A DNA stretch of 51,417 nucleotides from Candidatus Acetothermia bacterium (lineage in GTDB: Bacteria > Bipolaricaulota > Bipolaricaulia > RBG-16-55-9 > DRXL01): contig JACOSB010000093.1 of NCBI GenBank assembly GCA_016179105.1, forward strand, positions 1 to 51,417. Reading direction: 5' to 3'. A program made the translations under genes and the position numbers. The notes under the pieces were generated by a model. That model ran no database searches. It worked only from the letters and a program-made list of their open reading frames with translations, and was not told the DNA's origin. Positions 1 to 7,650 of the stretch are shown here, piece by piece; within the stretch, counting starts at the first letter, position 1, and each line of letters opens with the position of its first letter.

Positions 1-80
1 AAGTGACCGCGTAGGCGTTGCTCGTGGGTTTTCAACTCGGCGAGGCTCTCACGAATCTGACGCGAGTAGTTGATCCACAT
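1..80 (-). CDS. 5' end of a gene running off the left edge, possibly transposase-like
   Basis: Only the first 26 codons are inside the window. The ATG at 78-80 is preceded by a GGGGGTG Shine-Dalgarno-like run 4 nt upstream and by a promoter (TTGCAA-17-TAAGCT). The visible peptide starts MWINYSRQIRESLAEL and continues with Lys, Thr, His, Glu, Gln and Arg, so it is charged and helical. It recalls the N-terminal helix of IS630-type helix-turn-helix transposase proteins, but 26 residues are too few to decide. It is divergent from the small gene at 158-295, with overlapping promoters. Confidence 0.4.
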   Translation of the reverse strand, partial: MWINYSRQIRESLAELKTHEQRLRGH

Positions 81-102
81 CGCGCACCCCCTGATTCCTA
101 CC

Positions 103-131
103 AGCTTAACATCTTGACCTTTTTATTGCAA
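103..131 (-). promoter_or_regulatory. sigma70-type promoter for the leftmost gene
   Basis: On the minus strand TTGCAA (131-126) is followed after 17 nt by TAAGCT (108-103). The start point would fall near 96, giving a leader of about 16 nt to the ATG at 80. It overlaps the plus-strand promoter at 114-142. Confidence 0.5.
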
Positions 132-142
132 ATTAGTATAAT
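114..142 (+). promoter_or_regulatory. strong sigma70-type promoter for the 45-residue gene
   Basis: TTGACC (114-119), 17-nt spacer, perfect TATAAT (137-142). The start point near 149 leaves only about 9 nt before the GTG at 158. Its -35 half lies inside the divergent minus-strand promoter. Confidence 0.65.
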
Positions 143-157
143 ACGAGTCAGGAGCGT

Positions 158-295
158 GTGCGCTGCCAAGATTTCTTGTTCGTTGGCGGTGTGACGGTCA
201 AAGACTTTTATCTCGAGGTTTGGGAATGGCATAGGGAGGCCTCCTTTGAAAGATTAGTAAATCGCCTCCGCGCCTTAGGTTGGACAGTAAGCTGA
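158..295 (+). CDS. small protein of 45 residues, unknown
   Basis: GTG start with an AGGAG only 3 nt upstream, behind a near-consensus promoter. The product begins (M)RCQDFLFVGG and ends with a helix rich in Glu, Arg and Leu and the tail RALGWTVS. There is no signal peptide or membrane segment. I do not recognise the family; the composition looks like real coding sequence. It stops 2 nt before the end of the converging dehydrogenase gene. It could be a complete small protein or the tail of a decayed gene, because an in-frame TAG at 134-136 closes the frame upstream. Confidence 0.4.
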   Translation: MRCQDFLFVGGVTVKDFYLEVWEWHREASFERLVNRLRALGWTVS

Positions 296-297
296 TG

Positions 298-1386
298 TTA
301 GCGTGTTTTTTTTAAATTTTCAAGTTGTTCGCGCAGGTGCCAGGGCATCTGTGCGTATACATCCTCAAAGAGAGAGTCAACTGTGAGCGCCGGAGCTGCT
401 TCAGCCTCGGTGATGGCCAAGCTAATTTGAGCATTCAGCTCTTCTTGCAGCTGGCTCTCAAAATTTTGACTCCATAGGCCCCTTTGCCTCAGATAATTCT
501 TGTAGCGATCGATCGGGTCACGCTTGCGCCAACGCTCCACTTCTTCTTCCGAGCGATAACGAGAGGGGTCATCGGAAGAGGAGTGAGCGCCGATGCGATA
601 GGTCACGGCTTCGACCAGTGTTGGCCCTTCGCCCGCCCGCGCGCGATCCACGGCTGTTTGGGCAGCTTTGTAGACTGCGAGCACGTCGTTGCCATCGACA
701 CGAACCCCCTGAAAGCCATACGCCGTAGCTTTAATGGCGATCGACTCCGCGGCCGTTTGCTGGCTGAAGGGGACCGAGATCGCCCATTGGTTATTCTGGC
801 AGAGAAAAACGACGGGAGCTTTCCAGACACCGGCCATATTGGCTGCGACGTGAAAGTCGCCCTCAGAAGTGGCACCGTCACCCAGATAAGCCATGACAAC
901 GGTTGGGTCTTTCTTGATTTTTGCAGCGTAAGCAACGCCGACGGCGTGGGGTAGCTGGGTCGCGATGTTGCTGGACCACGCGACAAAGTTTGCGGGCTTG
1001 TACCCGTAGTGACAGGGCATCTGGCGGCCCTTTTGGACGTCGAGTGAGTTGCCGATGCACTGAGCAATATAGAGCGAGAGCGGGAAGCCTCGCATGAGCG
1101 CGGCTCCGCCTTGGCGCAGCGCCGGCAGAATCCAATCTTCTTTTTTGAGAGCGTACGCACTTCCGATCACAGCCGCTTCTTCGCCCGTGACGGTGCCGTA
1201 GAAGCCGATGCGTCCCTGGCGCTGCAAGTTGAGCATGCGTTGATCGAGCACTCGAACGAGCAGCATCCATTTGTACAGTTCTTTGAGTTGCGCATCCGTC
1301 AAAGACGGCTCTAGCGTTCGATCACGCAGACCGTCGTCGCGAATAATTTGCAAGAGATCGTGTGATTTCTCCGTCGTTCGGGCCAT
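298..1386 (-). CDS. branched-chain 2-oxo-acid (or pyruvate) dehydrogenase E1 component, alpha subunit
   Basis: A 362-residue thiamine-diphosphate enzyme subunit that, with E1 beta, decarboxylates 2-oxo acids and acylates the lipoyl E2 core. The TPP/Mg site runs from GDG at 169-171 to NN at 198-199. GRIGFYGT near 59, RQMPCHYG at 121-128 and the HSSSDDPSRYR loop at 268-278 match the branched-chain (BCKDH E1 alpha) type more closely than the pyruvate type. The C-terminus DVYAQMPWHLREQ is also typical of BCKDH. AGGGAG lies just upstream of the ATG. No E1 beta, E2 or E3 gene is adjacent: the downstream neighbour converges and the upstream neighbour diverges. Confidence 0.88.
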   Translation of the reverse strand: MARTTEKSHDLLQIIRDDGLRDRTLEPSLTDAQLKELYKWMLLVRVLDQRMLNLQRQGRIGFYGTVTGEEAAVIGSAYALKKEDWILPALRQGGAALMRGFPLSLYIAQCIGNSLDVQKGRQMPCHYGYKPANFVAWSSNIATQLPHAVGVAYAAKIKKDPTVVMAYLGDGATSEGDFHVAANMAGVWKAPVVFLCQNNQWAISVPFSQQTAAESIAIKATAYGFQGVRVDGNDVLAVYKAAQTAVDRARAGEGPTLVEAVTYRIGAHSSSDDPSRYRSEEEVERWRKRDPIDRYKNYLRQRGLWSQNFESQLQEELNAQISLAITEAEAAPALTVDSLFEDVYAQMPWHLREQLENLKKTR

Positions 1387-1517
1387 GCTCCCTCTTTCCC
1401 AGGCTTACTTTTCAGAGTTACCGAAAGGCATGTTAACCCTTCGGGATCGCACTGTCAACATTGCGATTTGCTTGAATTTCGGGCAAAGATATATACTCGA
1501 ACTGTATTCGGTCTACG

Positions 1518-4004
1518 ATGAAACTCGACCTGGAACTCTATCGCCGCGAAGTCCTCGTTCAGGAGAATCTGCCAGTGCGGCTCTCAGCCATCGATGTCGG
1601 GCCGCCTCAGGCAGAAAAAACGATTCTCTTCCTCCACGGCTTCGGCGGTTATGCGACACAATGGCAGTACCAGATCGATTATTTTGCGAACGATTATCGT
1701 GTGATTGCCCTGGATTTAAGAGGCCATGGGCTCTCCGATGTGCCTGACGATGGCTACACTATTCCTGATTTACTGAAAGACATTGAGACGGTCATAGACC
1801 GACTGCAAATCAAAAAGCCTTTTACGATCATTGCTCACTCGTTCGGCTCTGCGCTCAGCGCCGAGTACGCCCTTCGACATCCCGAAGCGATCGAGAGATT
1901 GGTTTGCATCAGCCCCGCCGCCAACTTCGTGCTGCATCCGGTCGTCAATTGGATGTTTCGATTTCCAACACCCATTGTGGGAGGCGTCCGAAAATTGGTC
2001 AGCATGTATCGCCGTACGTTGACGGCGCCTGCGAAGGTCGTAAAGCCCTTTTATCACAATTGTTTGGCCGTTTGGCGTGGCAAAGGCGTTTTAGATTATC
2101 TACGCGTTCCGACGCTGGTCGTCACTGGACATCGCGACATTCTCTTCACCAAAGAATCGGTCGAGGAATTTGCGTCACTCATCCCGAACTGCGAACGCGT
2201 GGTCATTCCGGTCTCGGCCCATATGGTGCATGTCGAGCGCTCGGAGGCAGTGAACCGGGCGATCGAGCGCTTTATCGATCCCACTGGCGAACATCGCGGT
2301 AAATCGGACCGCACCGAGACCCCCACCGAGCCTTGGCACGCCCACTACGATCGGGGAGTTCCCTACGAAGTATGGATTCCCGACGCGCCGTTGCATCGGT
2401 TTCTGGAACTGGCCGCCCGTCGCCGGCCACTGCACACGGCATTAATATTTTACGGAGAGCGCAAGCGCTACTGGCGGGTTGACGAGCAAGCGAATCGCTT
2501 TGCCCATGCGTTGCAAGCGCTCGGTGTAGGCAAAGGCGACCGCGTGATGATCTTATTACCCAACATCCCCCAATGCGTCATCGCTTACTACGGAGCGCTC
2601 AAAGCGGGTGCCGTCGTCGTCTTCTCCAACCCACTCTTACCGAGCGATGAGCTCGCGCGGCAAATGCACGACTGTCATGTCAAAGTGCTCGTAACACTGG
2701 CTCAGTTCCGATCGCGACTGAGCTCTATGCCCAAAGAAGACCTTCCCGACAAAATGATTGTCACGCGCTTCGATGAGTATTTGCCCTTAGTAAAAAAATA
2801 TCTCTTCCGGCTCTACCGAGCACGACGCGAAGGACACCTGCTCTCGTCACAAGATAAAGCGGAGACGATCCATTGGCGTTCGCTGCTGAGACAATCACCT
2901 CATACGCCCGTTCATGTGGATGTGGTCCCTGACGACCTGGCGGTCATAGAATACACCAGCGGAACGACAGACTTGCCCAAGGGGGTCATGTTGACCCATC
3001 GCAATCTCGTGGCCAACGCGATCCAAATTCGTTATTGGCTCGCGCAGACGAGCGAGGCCGAAGCGATGCTGGCTGTGCTGCCTTTCTCGCACTCCTATGG
3101 GATGACGGCGTGTCTTAACCTCGGCATCTTGCTCGCCGCGCGTTTAATCTTGCTACCGACGTTCAACACCACCGAGGTCTTGCGCGCGATTGCGAAGTAT
3201 CGGCCTACATACTTCCCCGGGGTGCCGAGCATGTATGCCGCGATCAACAGTTTCCGCGGGGTACGTCGATTCAAAATCTCGAGCGTGCATGCGTGTGTAA
3301 GCGGTGCGGCACCCCTGCCCCTTGAAGTACAAGAATCGTTTGAGCGGCTGACGCGCGGCCGGCTCGTCGAGGGTTACGGGCTGACCGAGGCCTCTCCCGT
3401 CACGCACGCGAATCCCTTGAACGGCACGCGCCAGCGCGGCTGCATTGGGCTCCCCTTGCCCAACACAGAGGCGAAAATAGTTGATTTGCGTAGCGGTCAA
3501 ACCCTTGGACCCAATGAGATCGGAGAACTGGTCGTGCGCGGCCCTCAAGTGATGAAGGGATACTGGAATCGCCCGCAGGAAACTTCCGAAGTCTTAGCTG
3601 CGGATGGCTGGCTACGCACCGGCGACATCGGGCGTATGAGTCCCGATGGTTTTTTTGAGATCGTCGATCGAAAGCAGAATGTCATCTGGGTGGGAGAGCA
3701 GCCCGTTTACCCGCGCGAGATCGAAGAAGTCCTTTACGAACATCCCAAGGTTTTAGAAGCAGTCGTCCTAGGCGTTCCGCCTGGGGCGAAACCACAGCGC
3801 ATCCAAGCGTTCATCGTCCTAAAGCCGCGCGAGACGGCAACCCCGGAAGAGATTATTCACTTCTGTCGCTCTCGCCTGCGCGAGACGAAAATCCCGCATT
3901 CGGTAGAATTCCGTAAAGAGCTGCCAAAAACGTTCGTGGGAAAGGTTTGGTATCGAGCGTTGCTCGATCAGCAGAGAATCACGGAAGACGCAGAAAAGCA
4001 CTGA
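1518..4004 (+). CDS. alpha/beta-hydrolase fused to an AMP-forming acyl-CoA synthetase
   Basis: An 828-residue two-domain protein. Residues 1-255 form an alpha/beta-hydrolase: oxyanion HGFGG at 40-44, nucleophile elbow AHSFG with Ser108, likely acid Asp207, and His235 or His238. Residues 285-828 form an ANL-superfamily ligase: YTSGTTDLPKG at 479-489, YGLTE at 620-624, GWLRTGD at 697-703, and the C-terminal catalytic Lys809. It probably activates fatty or carboxylic acids to acyl-CoA, while the hydrolase could release the acid from an ester or thioester. The hinge motif after DRK is unusual (VGEQPVYP instead of the common GGENVYP). No Shine-Dalgarno is seen; a TATACT box at 1492-1497 lies 20 nt before the ATG. 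The last residues (ITEDAEKH) are encoded by an inverted repeat. Confidence 0.85.
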   Translation: MKLDLELYRREVLVQENLPVRLSAIDVGPPQAEKTILFLHGFGGYATQWQYQIDYFANDYRVIALDLRGHGLSDVPDDGYTIPDLLKDIETVIDRLQIKKPFTIIAHSFGSALSAEYALRHPEAIERLVCISPAANFVLHPVVNWMFRFPTPIVGGVRKLVSMYRRTLTAPAKVVKPFYHNCLAVWRGKGVLDYLRVPTLVVTGHRDILFTKESVEEFASLIPNCERVVIPVSAHMVHVERSEAVNRAIERFIDPTGEHRGKSDRTETPTEPWHAHYDRGVPYEVWIPDAPLHRFLELAARRRPLHTALIFYGERKRYWRVDEQANRFAHALQALGVGKGDRVMILLPNIPQCVIAYYGALKAGAVVVFSNPLLPSDELARQMHDCHVKVLVTLAQFRSRLSSMPKEDLPDKMIVTRFDEYLPLVKKYLFRLYRARREGHLLSSQDKAETIHWRSLLRQSPHTPVHVDVVPDDLAVIEYTSGTTDLPKGVMLTHRNLVANAIQIRYWLAQTSEAEAMLAVLPFSHSYGMTACLNLGILLAARLILLPTFNTTEVLRAIAKYRPTYFPGVPSMYAAINSFRGVRRFKISSVHACVSGAAPLPLEVQESFERLTRGRLVEGYGLTEASPVTHANPLNGTRQRGCIGLPLPNTEAKIVDLRSGQTLGPNEIGELVVRGPQVMKGYWNRPQETSEVLAADGWLRTGDIGRMSPDGFFEIVDRKQNVIWVGEQPVYPREIEEVLYEHPKVLEAVVLGVPPGAKPQRIQAFIVLKPRETATPEEIIHFCRSRLRETKIPHSVEFRKELPKTFVGKVWYRALLDQQRITEDAEKH

Positions 4005-4082
4005 AAGCACGGAAAACGGCCGACTGTGACACCGTTGCCGTTTTCCGCGTTCTCCCTGGCATTTCCATGCGTTCCGTGATTC
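3976..4082. repeat. long imperfect inverted repeat overlapping the end of the synthetase gene
   Basis: Outer arms GAATCACGGAA (3976-3986) and TTCCGTGATTC (4072-4082) are perfect over 11 bp. Inner arms GGAAAACGGC (4011-4020) and GCCGTTTTCC (4037-4046) are perfect over 10 bp, with imperfect pairing between. The element covers the last codons and stop of the upstream gene and could act as a terminator, though there is no T-run. It looks like a small inserted palindromic element. Confidence 0.65.
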
Positions 4083-4100
4083 AACGGCCTTAGCAATTAC

Positions 4101-4130
4101 TTGCCTTCTCATTTGCCTCTGTACTAAAAT
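4101..4130 (+). promoter_or_regulatory. possible promoter for dprA
   Basis: TTGCCT (4101-4106), 18-nt spacer, TAAAAT (4125-4130), about 30 nt before the dprA ATG. The match is moderate. Confidence 0.4.
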
Positions 4131-4160
4131 TAGCACAACAAAGACGAAGGTTGGTGGGCT

Positions 4161-5270
4161 ATGCACACTCTCGAAGACAAACGATACTGGATTGCACTGA
4201 CGTTGATCCCGAATTTGAACCCAAAAAAGTTTCATATCTTGCTGGAGCACTTTTCGAGCCCCGAAGAAATTTGGAACGCACCGCTGGAGATACTCAAGGG
4301 AATCCCTGGGTTTGCGGAATCCGCTGAAACTTTTTGTCATCATCGCAGTCGAGCGGTGATCGAACAGGAGTTAGAAAGCATCGCAAAATTGGATCTCCGT
4401 GTGATGACACTTGCCGACCCGGAGTATCCCAAACCGTTAAGGGCGCTTGCGGATGCGTCGCCGGTCTTGTATCTCAAAGGCGATTATTTGGAGAAAGACG
4501 AGTTAGCGATCGCCATCGTCGGCACGCGGCGCGCGACGAGCTATGGTCGGAGCGTGGCTGCCCAGTTTGCCCAAGAGCTAGGAAAGTTGGGCTTTACGAT
4601 CGTCAGCGGCTTGGCGCTCGGCATCGACACGGCAGCGCATCAGAGTGCGATCGAATCAGGAGTACGAACGATAGCCGTCATTGGCAGCGGGTTTGGCAAT
4701 GTTTATCCCCAAGAGAACCGGCGATTACTGGAGCCGATTGCGAAGCAAGGTGCTGTCCTGAGCGAGTTTGCTTCGAATGTTAACCCCGGTCAGTGGACCT
4801 TTCCCCAAAGAAATCGCATCATCAGTGGGTTGAGCCGCGGTGTCATAGTCATCGAGGCCCCTGAAGCGAGCGGTGCATTGATCACCGCCAAAACGGCGCT
4901 TGAGCAGGGACGTGAAGTCTTTGCTGTGCCCGGCTCAATCGCAAGCGAGAAGAACCGTGGAGCGCACCAACTAATCAAAAAAAGCGGTGCCAAGCTCGTC
5001 GATTCGATCGACGATATTATCGAAGAATTCGCCGACTTGCAGGCCGCCCTCAAAGGACGTCAAGCACAGCCGGCGCCGATCCAGATGCCGGTCCTCTCAC
5101 CGCACGAAGAACGCGTCTACGCCCATCTTGAATTTGAGCCGTTGCACTTCAATGATTTGGTCGAGAAGACGGGACTTGCTACGTCTGAAATCTCTGAAGC
5201 GCTGTTGAGTCTAGAGATGCAAGCACTGGTGCGCGAGATCGAGGGAAAGCGCTACGTAAAGTTACCCTAA
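4161..5270 (+). CDS. dprA: DNA-processing protein DprA (Smf)
   Basis: A 369-residue protein that binds incoming single-stranded DNA in natural transformation and loads RecA. Residues 1-70 form an N-terminal helix-hairpin/SAM-like segment. Residues 90-290 form the Rossmann core, with VGTRRATSYG at 120-129, SGLALGIDTAAH at 149-160, FPQRNRIISGLS at 214-225 and FAVPGS near 254. Residues 305-369 form the C-terminal winged-helix (DML1-like) domain. All regions of the long bacterial form are present. No other competence gene is in the window. The Shine-Dalgarno is weak. Confidence 0.95.
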   Translation: MHTLEDKRYWIALTLIPNLNPKKFHILLEHFSSPEEIWNAPLEILKGIPGFAESAETFCHHRSRAVIEQELESIAKLDLRVMTLADPEYPKPLRALADASPVLYLKGDYLEKDELAIAIVGTRRATSYGRSVAAQFAQELGKLGFTIVSGLALGIDTAAHQSAIESGVRTIAVIGSGFGNVYPQENRRLLEPIAKQGAVLSEFASNVNPGQWTFPQRNRIISGLSRGVIVIEAPEASGALITAKTALEQGREVFAVPGSIASEKNRGAHQLIKKSGAKLVDSIDDIIEEFADLQAALKGRQAQPAPIQMPVLSPHEERVYAHLEFEPLHFNDLVEKTGLATSEISEALLSLEMQALVREIEGKRYVKLP

Positions 5271-5361
5271 GTTTTCGTTAGCCTCAGGTATAAACTCTTT
5301 TGGATGCCAGATTGGCGAAATTCACTGCTATGCTGGCACCGCCATCAGAACGGAGCTTCAG

Positions 5362-5390
5362 TTGCTCGTCATCCCAATTTTAGCTAAGCT
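5362..5390 (+). promoter_or_regulatory. promoter for the glutaryl-CoA dehydrogenase gene
   Basis: TTGCTC (5362-5367), 17-nt spacer, TAAGCT (5385-5390). The start point near 5397 leaves a short leader that contains GAGG before the ATG at 5408. Confidence 0.5.
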
Positions 5391-5407
5391 GCCCCCGAGG
5401 TGTTCCT

Positions 5408-6571
5408 ATGTGGGACTTTAAGGGCGTCGACTATTATGAACTAGACGCACTCTTGACGCCCGAGCAAAAGCTCATCCGAAATACCGTCCGGCAGTTTGTG
5501 AATGAATCGGTGCTGCCAGTCATTCGTGAGAGTTTTGAGGAAGGGCACTTGCCCCGTTCGCTCGTGCCGGAAATGGGTAAACTCGGCCTCTTTGGGGCCA
5601 ATCTCAAAGAGTACGGAGCGGGCGTCGACTCGATCGCCTACGGGCTCATCATGCAAGAGCTGGAGCGCGGTGATTCGGGCTTAAGAAGTTTCGTGTCGGT
5701 CCAGAGTGGGTTGGTCATGTACCCCATCTACACCTTCGGTAGCCCAGAGCACAAGAAGCGCTGGCTGCCCAAGCTCGCGAGCGGCGACGCGATCGGCTGT
5801 TTTGCTTTGACCGAGCCGGGCCACGGTTCCGATCCCGGCGGCATGGAGAGCAAAGCGACCAAAGACGGGAATTATTTCATTCTCAATGGCAACAAGACTT
5901 GGATCACGAACGGCACGAACGCCGACGTCGCGGTCGTCTGGGCCAAGCTGGACGGCGTCGTGCGCGGCTTTTTGGTCGAGAAGGGCACGCCGGGTTTTAG
6001 CGCGGTCAAGATCGAGCACAAGCTCTCGATGCGGGCCTCCGACACCGCCGAGCTTTACTTCAACAATTGCCGCGTTCCCAAAGAAAATCTCTTGCCCGGC
6101 GTGGAGGACCTGCGCGGTCCGTTGATGTGTCTCAATCAAGCCCGTTACGGGATTGCCTGGGGAGCGGTCGGCGCAGCGATGGCCTGTTATGAAGAGGCGC
6201 TCAACTATTCCAAAGAGCGCATTCAATTCGATAAGCCCATCGGAGCCTTTCAGTTGGTGCAGCGCAAGCTCGTCGAGATGTTGACCGAAATTACTAAAGC
6301 CCAGTTGCTCTGCTTTAGACTGGGCCAGCTCAAAGACCAAAATCGCATCAAACACACACATATCTCGATGGCCAAGCGCAACAACGTCGCAATGGCTCTT
6401 CAGATCGCCCGCACAGCCCGCGATATTCTAGGGGCCAACGGCATCACGCTCGATTATCAATCCATTCGCCATATGGTGAATCTGGAAACTGTCTATACGT
6501 ATGAGGGCACGCACGATATCCACACGCTCATTCTCGGACACGACATCACAGGACTGGAGGCGTTTCGCTAA
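5408..6571 (+). CDS. gcdH: glutaryl-CoA dehydrogenase-type acyl-CoA dehydrogenase
   Basis: A 387-residue FAD enzyme expected to oxidise and decarboxylate glutaryl-CoA to crotonyl-CoA in lysine or tryptophan breakdown. The assignment rests on the C-terminal block YTYEGTHDIH, whose Glu366 is the base, and on LRSFVSVQS with Arg93, the position that binds the glutaryl carboxylate in known GCDH enzymes. The FAD/substrate block CFALTEPGHGSDPG is intact. GAGG lies upstream of the ATG. The next gene begins directly after the stop codon, so the two are probably co-transcribed. A non-decarboxylating variant cannot be excluded. Confidence 0.88.
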   Translation: MWDFKGVDYYELDALLTPEQKLIRNTVRQFVNESVLPVIRESFEEGHLPRSLVPEMGKLGLFGANLKEYGAGVDSIAYGLIMQELERGDSGLRSFVSVQSGLVMYPIYTFGSPEHKKRWLPKLASGDAIGCFALTEPGHGSDPGGMESKATKDGNYFILNGNKTWITNGTNADVAVVWAKLDGVVRGFLVEKGTPGFSAVKIEHKLSMRASDTAELYFNNCRVPKENLLPGVEDLRGPLMCLNQARYGIAWGAVGAAMACYEEALNYSKERIQFDKPIGAFQLVQRKLVEMLTEITKAQLLCFRLGQLKDQNRIKHTHISMAKRNNVAMALQIARTARDILGANGITLDYQSIRHMVNLETVYTYEGTHDIHTLILGHDITGLEAFR

Positions 6572-7603
6572 ATGACGAGTTTGCTGAAACGGGGAGCATT
6601 TGCCGTATTGGCGTCGCTGTTGGTCGCACTGGTCTCGGCCAACGCCACAGTCACGGGCGAGTTTCGCATTGCGATCGATCCGGCCAAAGAAGTCTCTGTT
6701 TTCTTTAGCCCGACGACGACGGGCACTATTCGAGTCGAATCCGTCTTCAAGCCACTCGGCAACAAATACTCCATAAAACTCTTGCGTTCGGATCAGCCCG
6801 AGCCGTTGGCGCAAGCCGAAGGTATAGATGCACTGACGCTGACCTTTGCCGTCGATCGACCGCTGCCGGGCGTCAGTTGGCGCCTCATAGTGCAGAATCT
6901 TGCGGATCGAACATTGTCTGGGCTCGTCGAGATCACCTATCCGCGGGCGAACTGCAAAGAACTTGCCGCCGAGTTTTCTTTAGATTTGCGTTACGTGAAC
7001 GAGAATGTCCCGCTCCAAGACGAACAGTGTCTGGTGATGCACAAGACGATGCGTTCGATTCCTGAAGAATCTAGTAGCGGCCTGCAAAAGATCATCGCGT
7101 TCCCGCAAGACCCTGAGATCGCCGGTCAGTACATTCAAAAGACCATTCGCATCTATGGCGATCTGCAAGGGGCACGGCTGGCACGTGTCTTCTTCCACGA
7201 GATGGGCCATCACATTCAGTTCGCTCACTTCACGGAAGCGCACCAATCGCACTGGGAAGATTTGAACAAACGCTCTGGCAGCGATTCTGACAATTATGCC
7301 CGGCTCTACGGACGCACCAATCAATTCGAAGATTTTGCGACGATGTTCGAAGCATATACGGACAGTACTTCGGGTATCTTGGCCACGGCGCAAAGCCGAA
7401 ACTCTCGCGGCAAACCGATTTTGTTCGAGAAAGTCAAATTTATCTCTGCGCTCTTGCGCCATGACCGCAACGGGACGGCGCATACCTACATTTATCGGAC
7501 GGACTCTCTCTTCGGAGACGCGAGAATTCTACGAGCGTCGGTGGCGCTAGATGCTGACAACGTCCCGCAAATCCCGGACGACCCGGAGTGGGAAGAGTTC
7601 TAG
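6572..7603 (+). CDS. secreted putative zinc metalloprotease, copy A of a tandem pair
   Basis: A 343-residue protein with a signal peptide (residues 1-25, ending VSANA). Residues 26-125 look like a beta-sandwich domain. The C-terminal domain carries FFHEMGHHIQF, where HEMGH at 209-213 is an HExxH zinc site. It also has a downstream Glu253 in QFEDFA that could be the third ligand, as in gluzincins and ATLF-like peptidases. Cys128 and Cys153 are shared with copy B and may form a disulfide. The ATG follows the gcdH stop without a gap, so translation is probably coupled. Family not recognised; peptidase activity is inferred from the motif only. Confidence 0.7.
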   Translation: MTSLLKRGAFAVLASLLVALVSANATVTGEFRIAIDPAKEVSVFFSPTTTGTIRVESVFKPLGNKYSIKLLRSDQPEPLAQAEGIDALTLTFAVDRPLPGVSWRLIVQNLADRTLSGLVEITYPRANCKELAAEFSLDLRYVNENVPLQDEQCLVMHKTMRSIPEESSSGLQKIIAFPQDPEIAGQYIQKTIRIYGDLQGARLARVFFHEMGHHIQFAHFTEAHQSHWEDLNKRSGSDSDNYARLYGRTNQFEDFATMFEAYTDSTSGILATAQSRNSRGKPILFEKVKFISALLRHDRNGTAHTYIYRTDSLFGDARILRASVALDADNVPQIPDDPEWEEF

Positions 7604-7650
7604 ATTAAAGGGCAAAATTGCAGAAGAACAAAAATGGAGGCATTCGTAAA

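Noticed and set aside
1518..4004. OleBC fusion (beta-lactone pathway of long-chain olefin synthesis)
   Set aside because: OleB enzymes use an Asp nucleophile; here the elbow is AHSFG with Ser, and the ligase keeps standard acyl-CoA synthetase motifs.
5681..6361. 226-codon open frame on the minus strand inside the glutaryl-CoA dehydrogenase gene
   Set aside because: Antisense shadow of a strongly conserved enzyme; no Shine-Dalgarno or motif.
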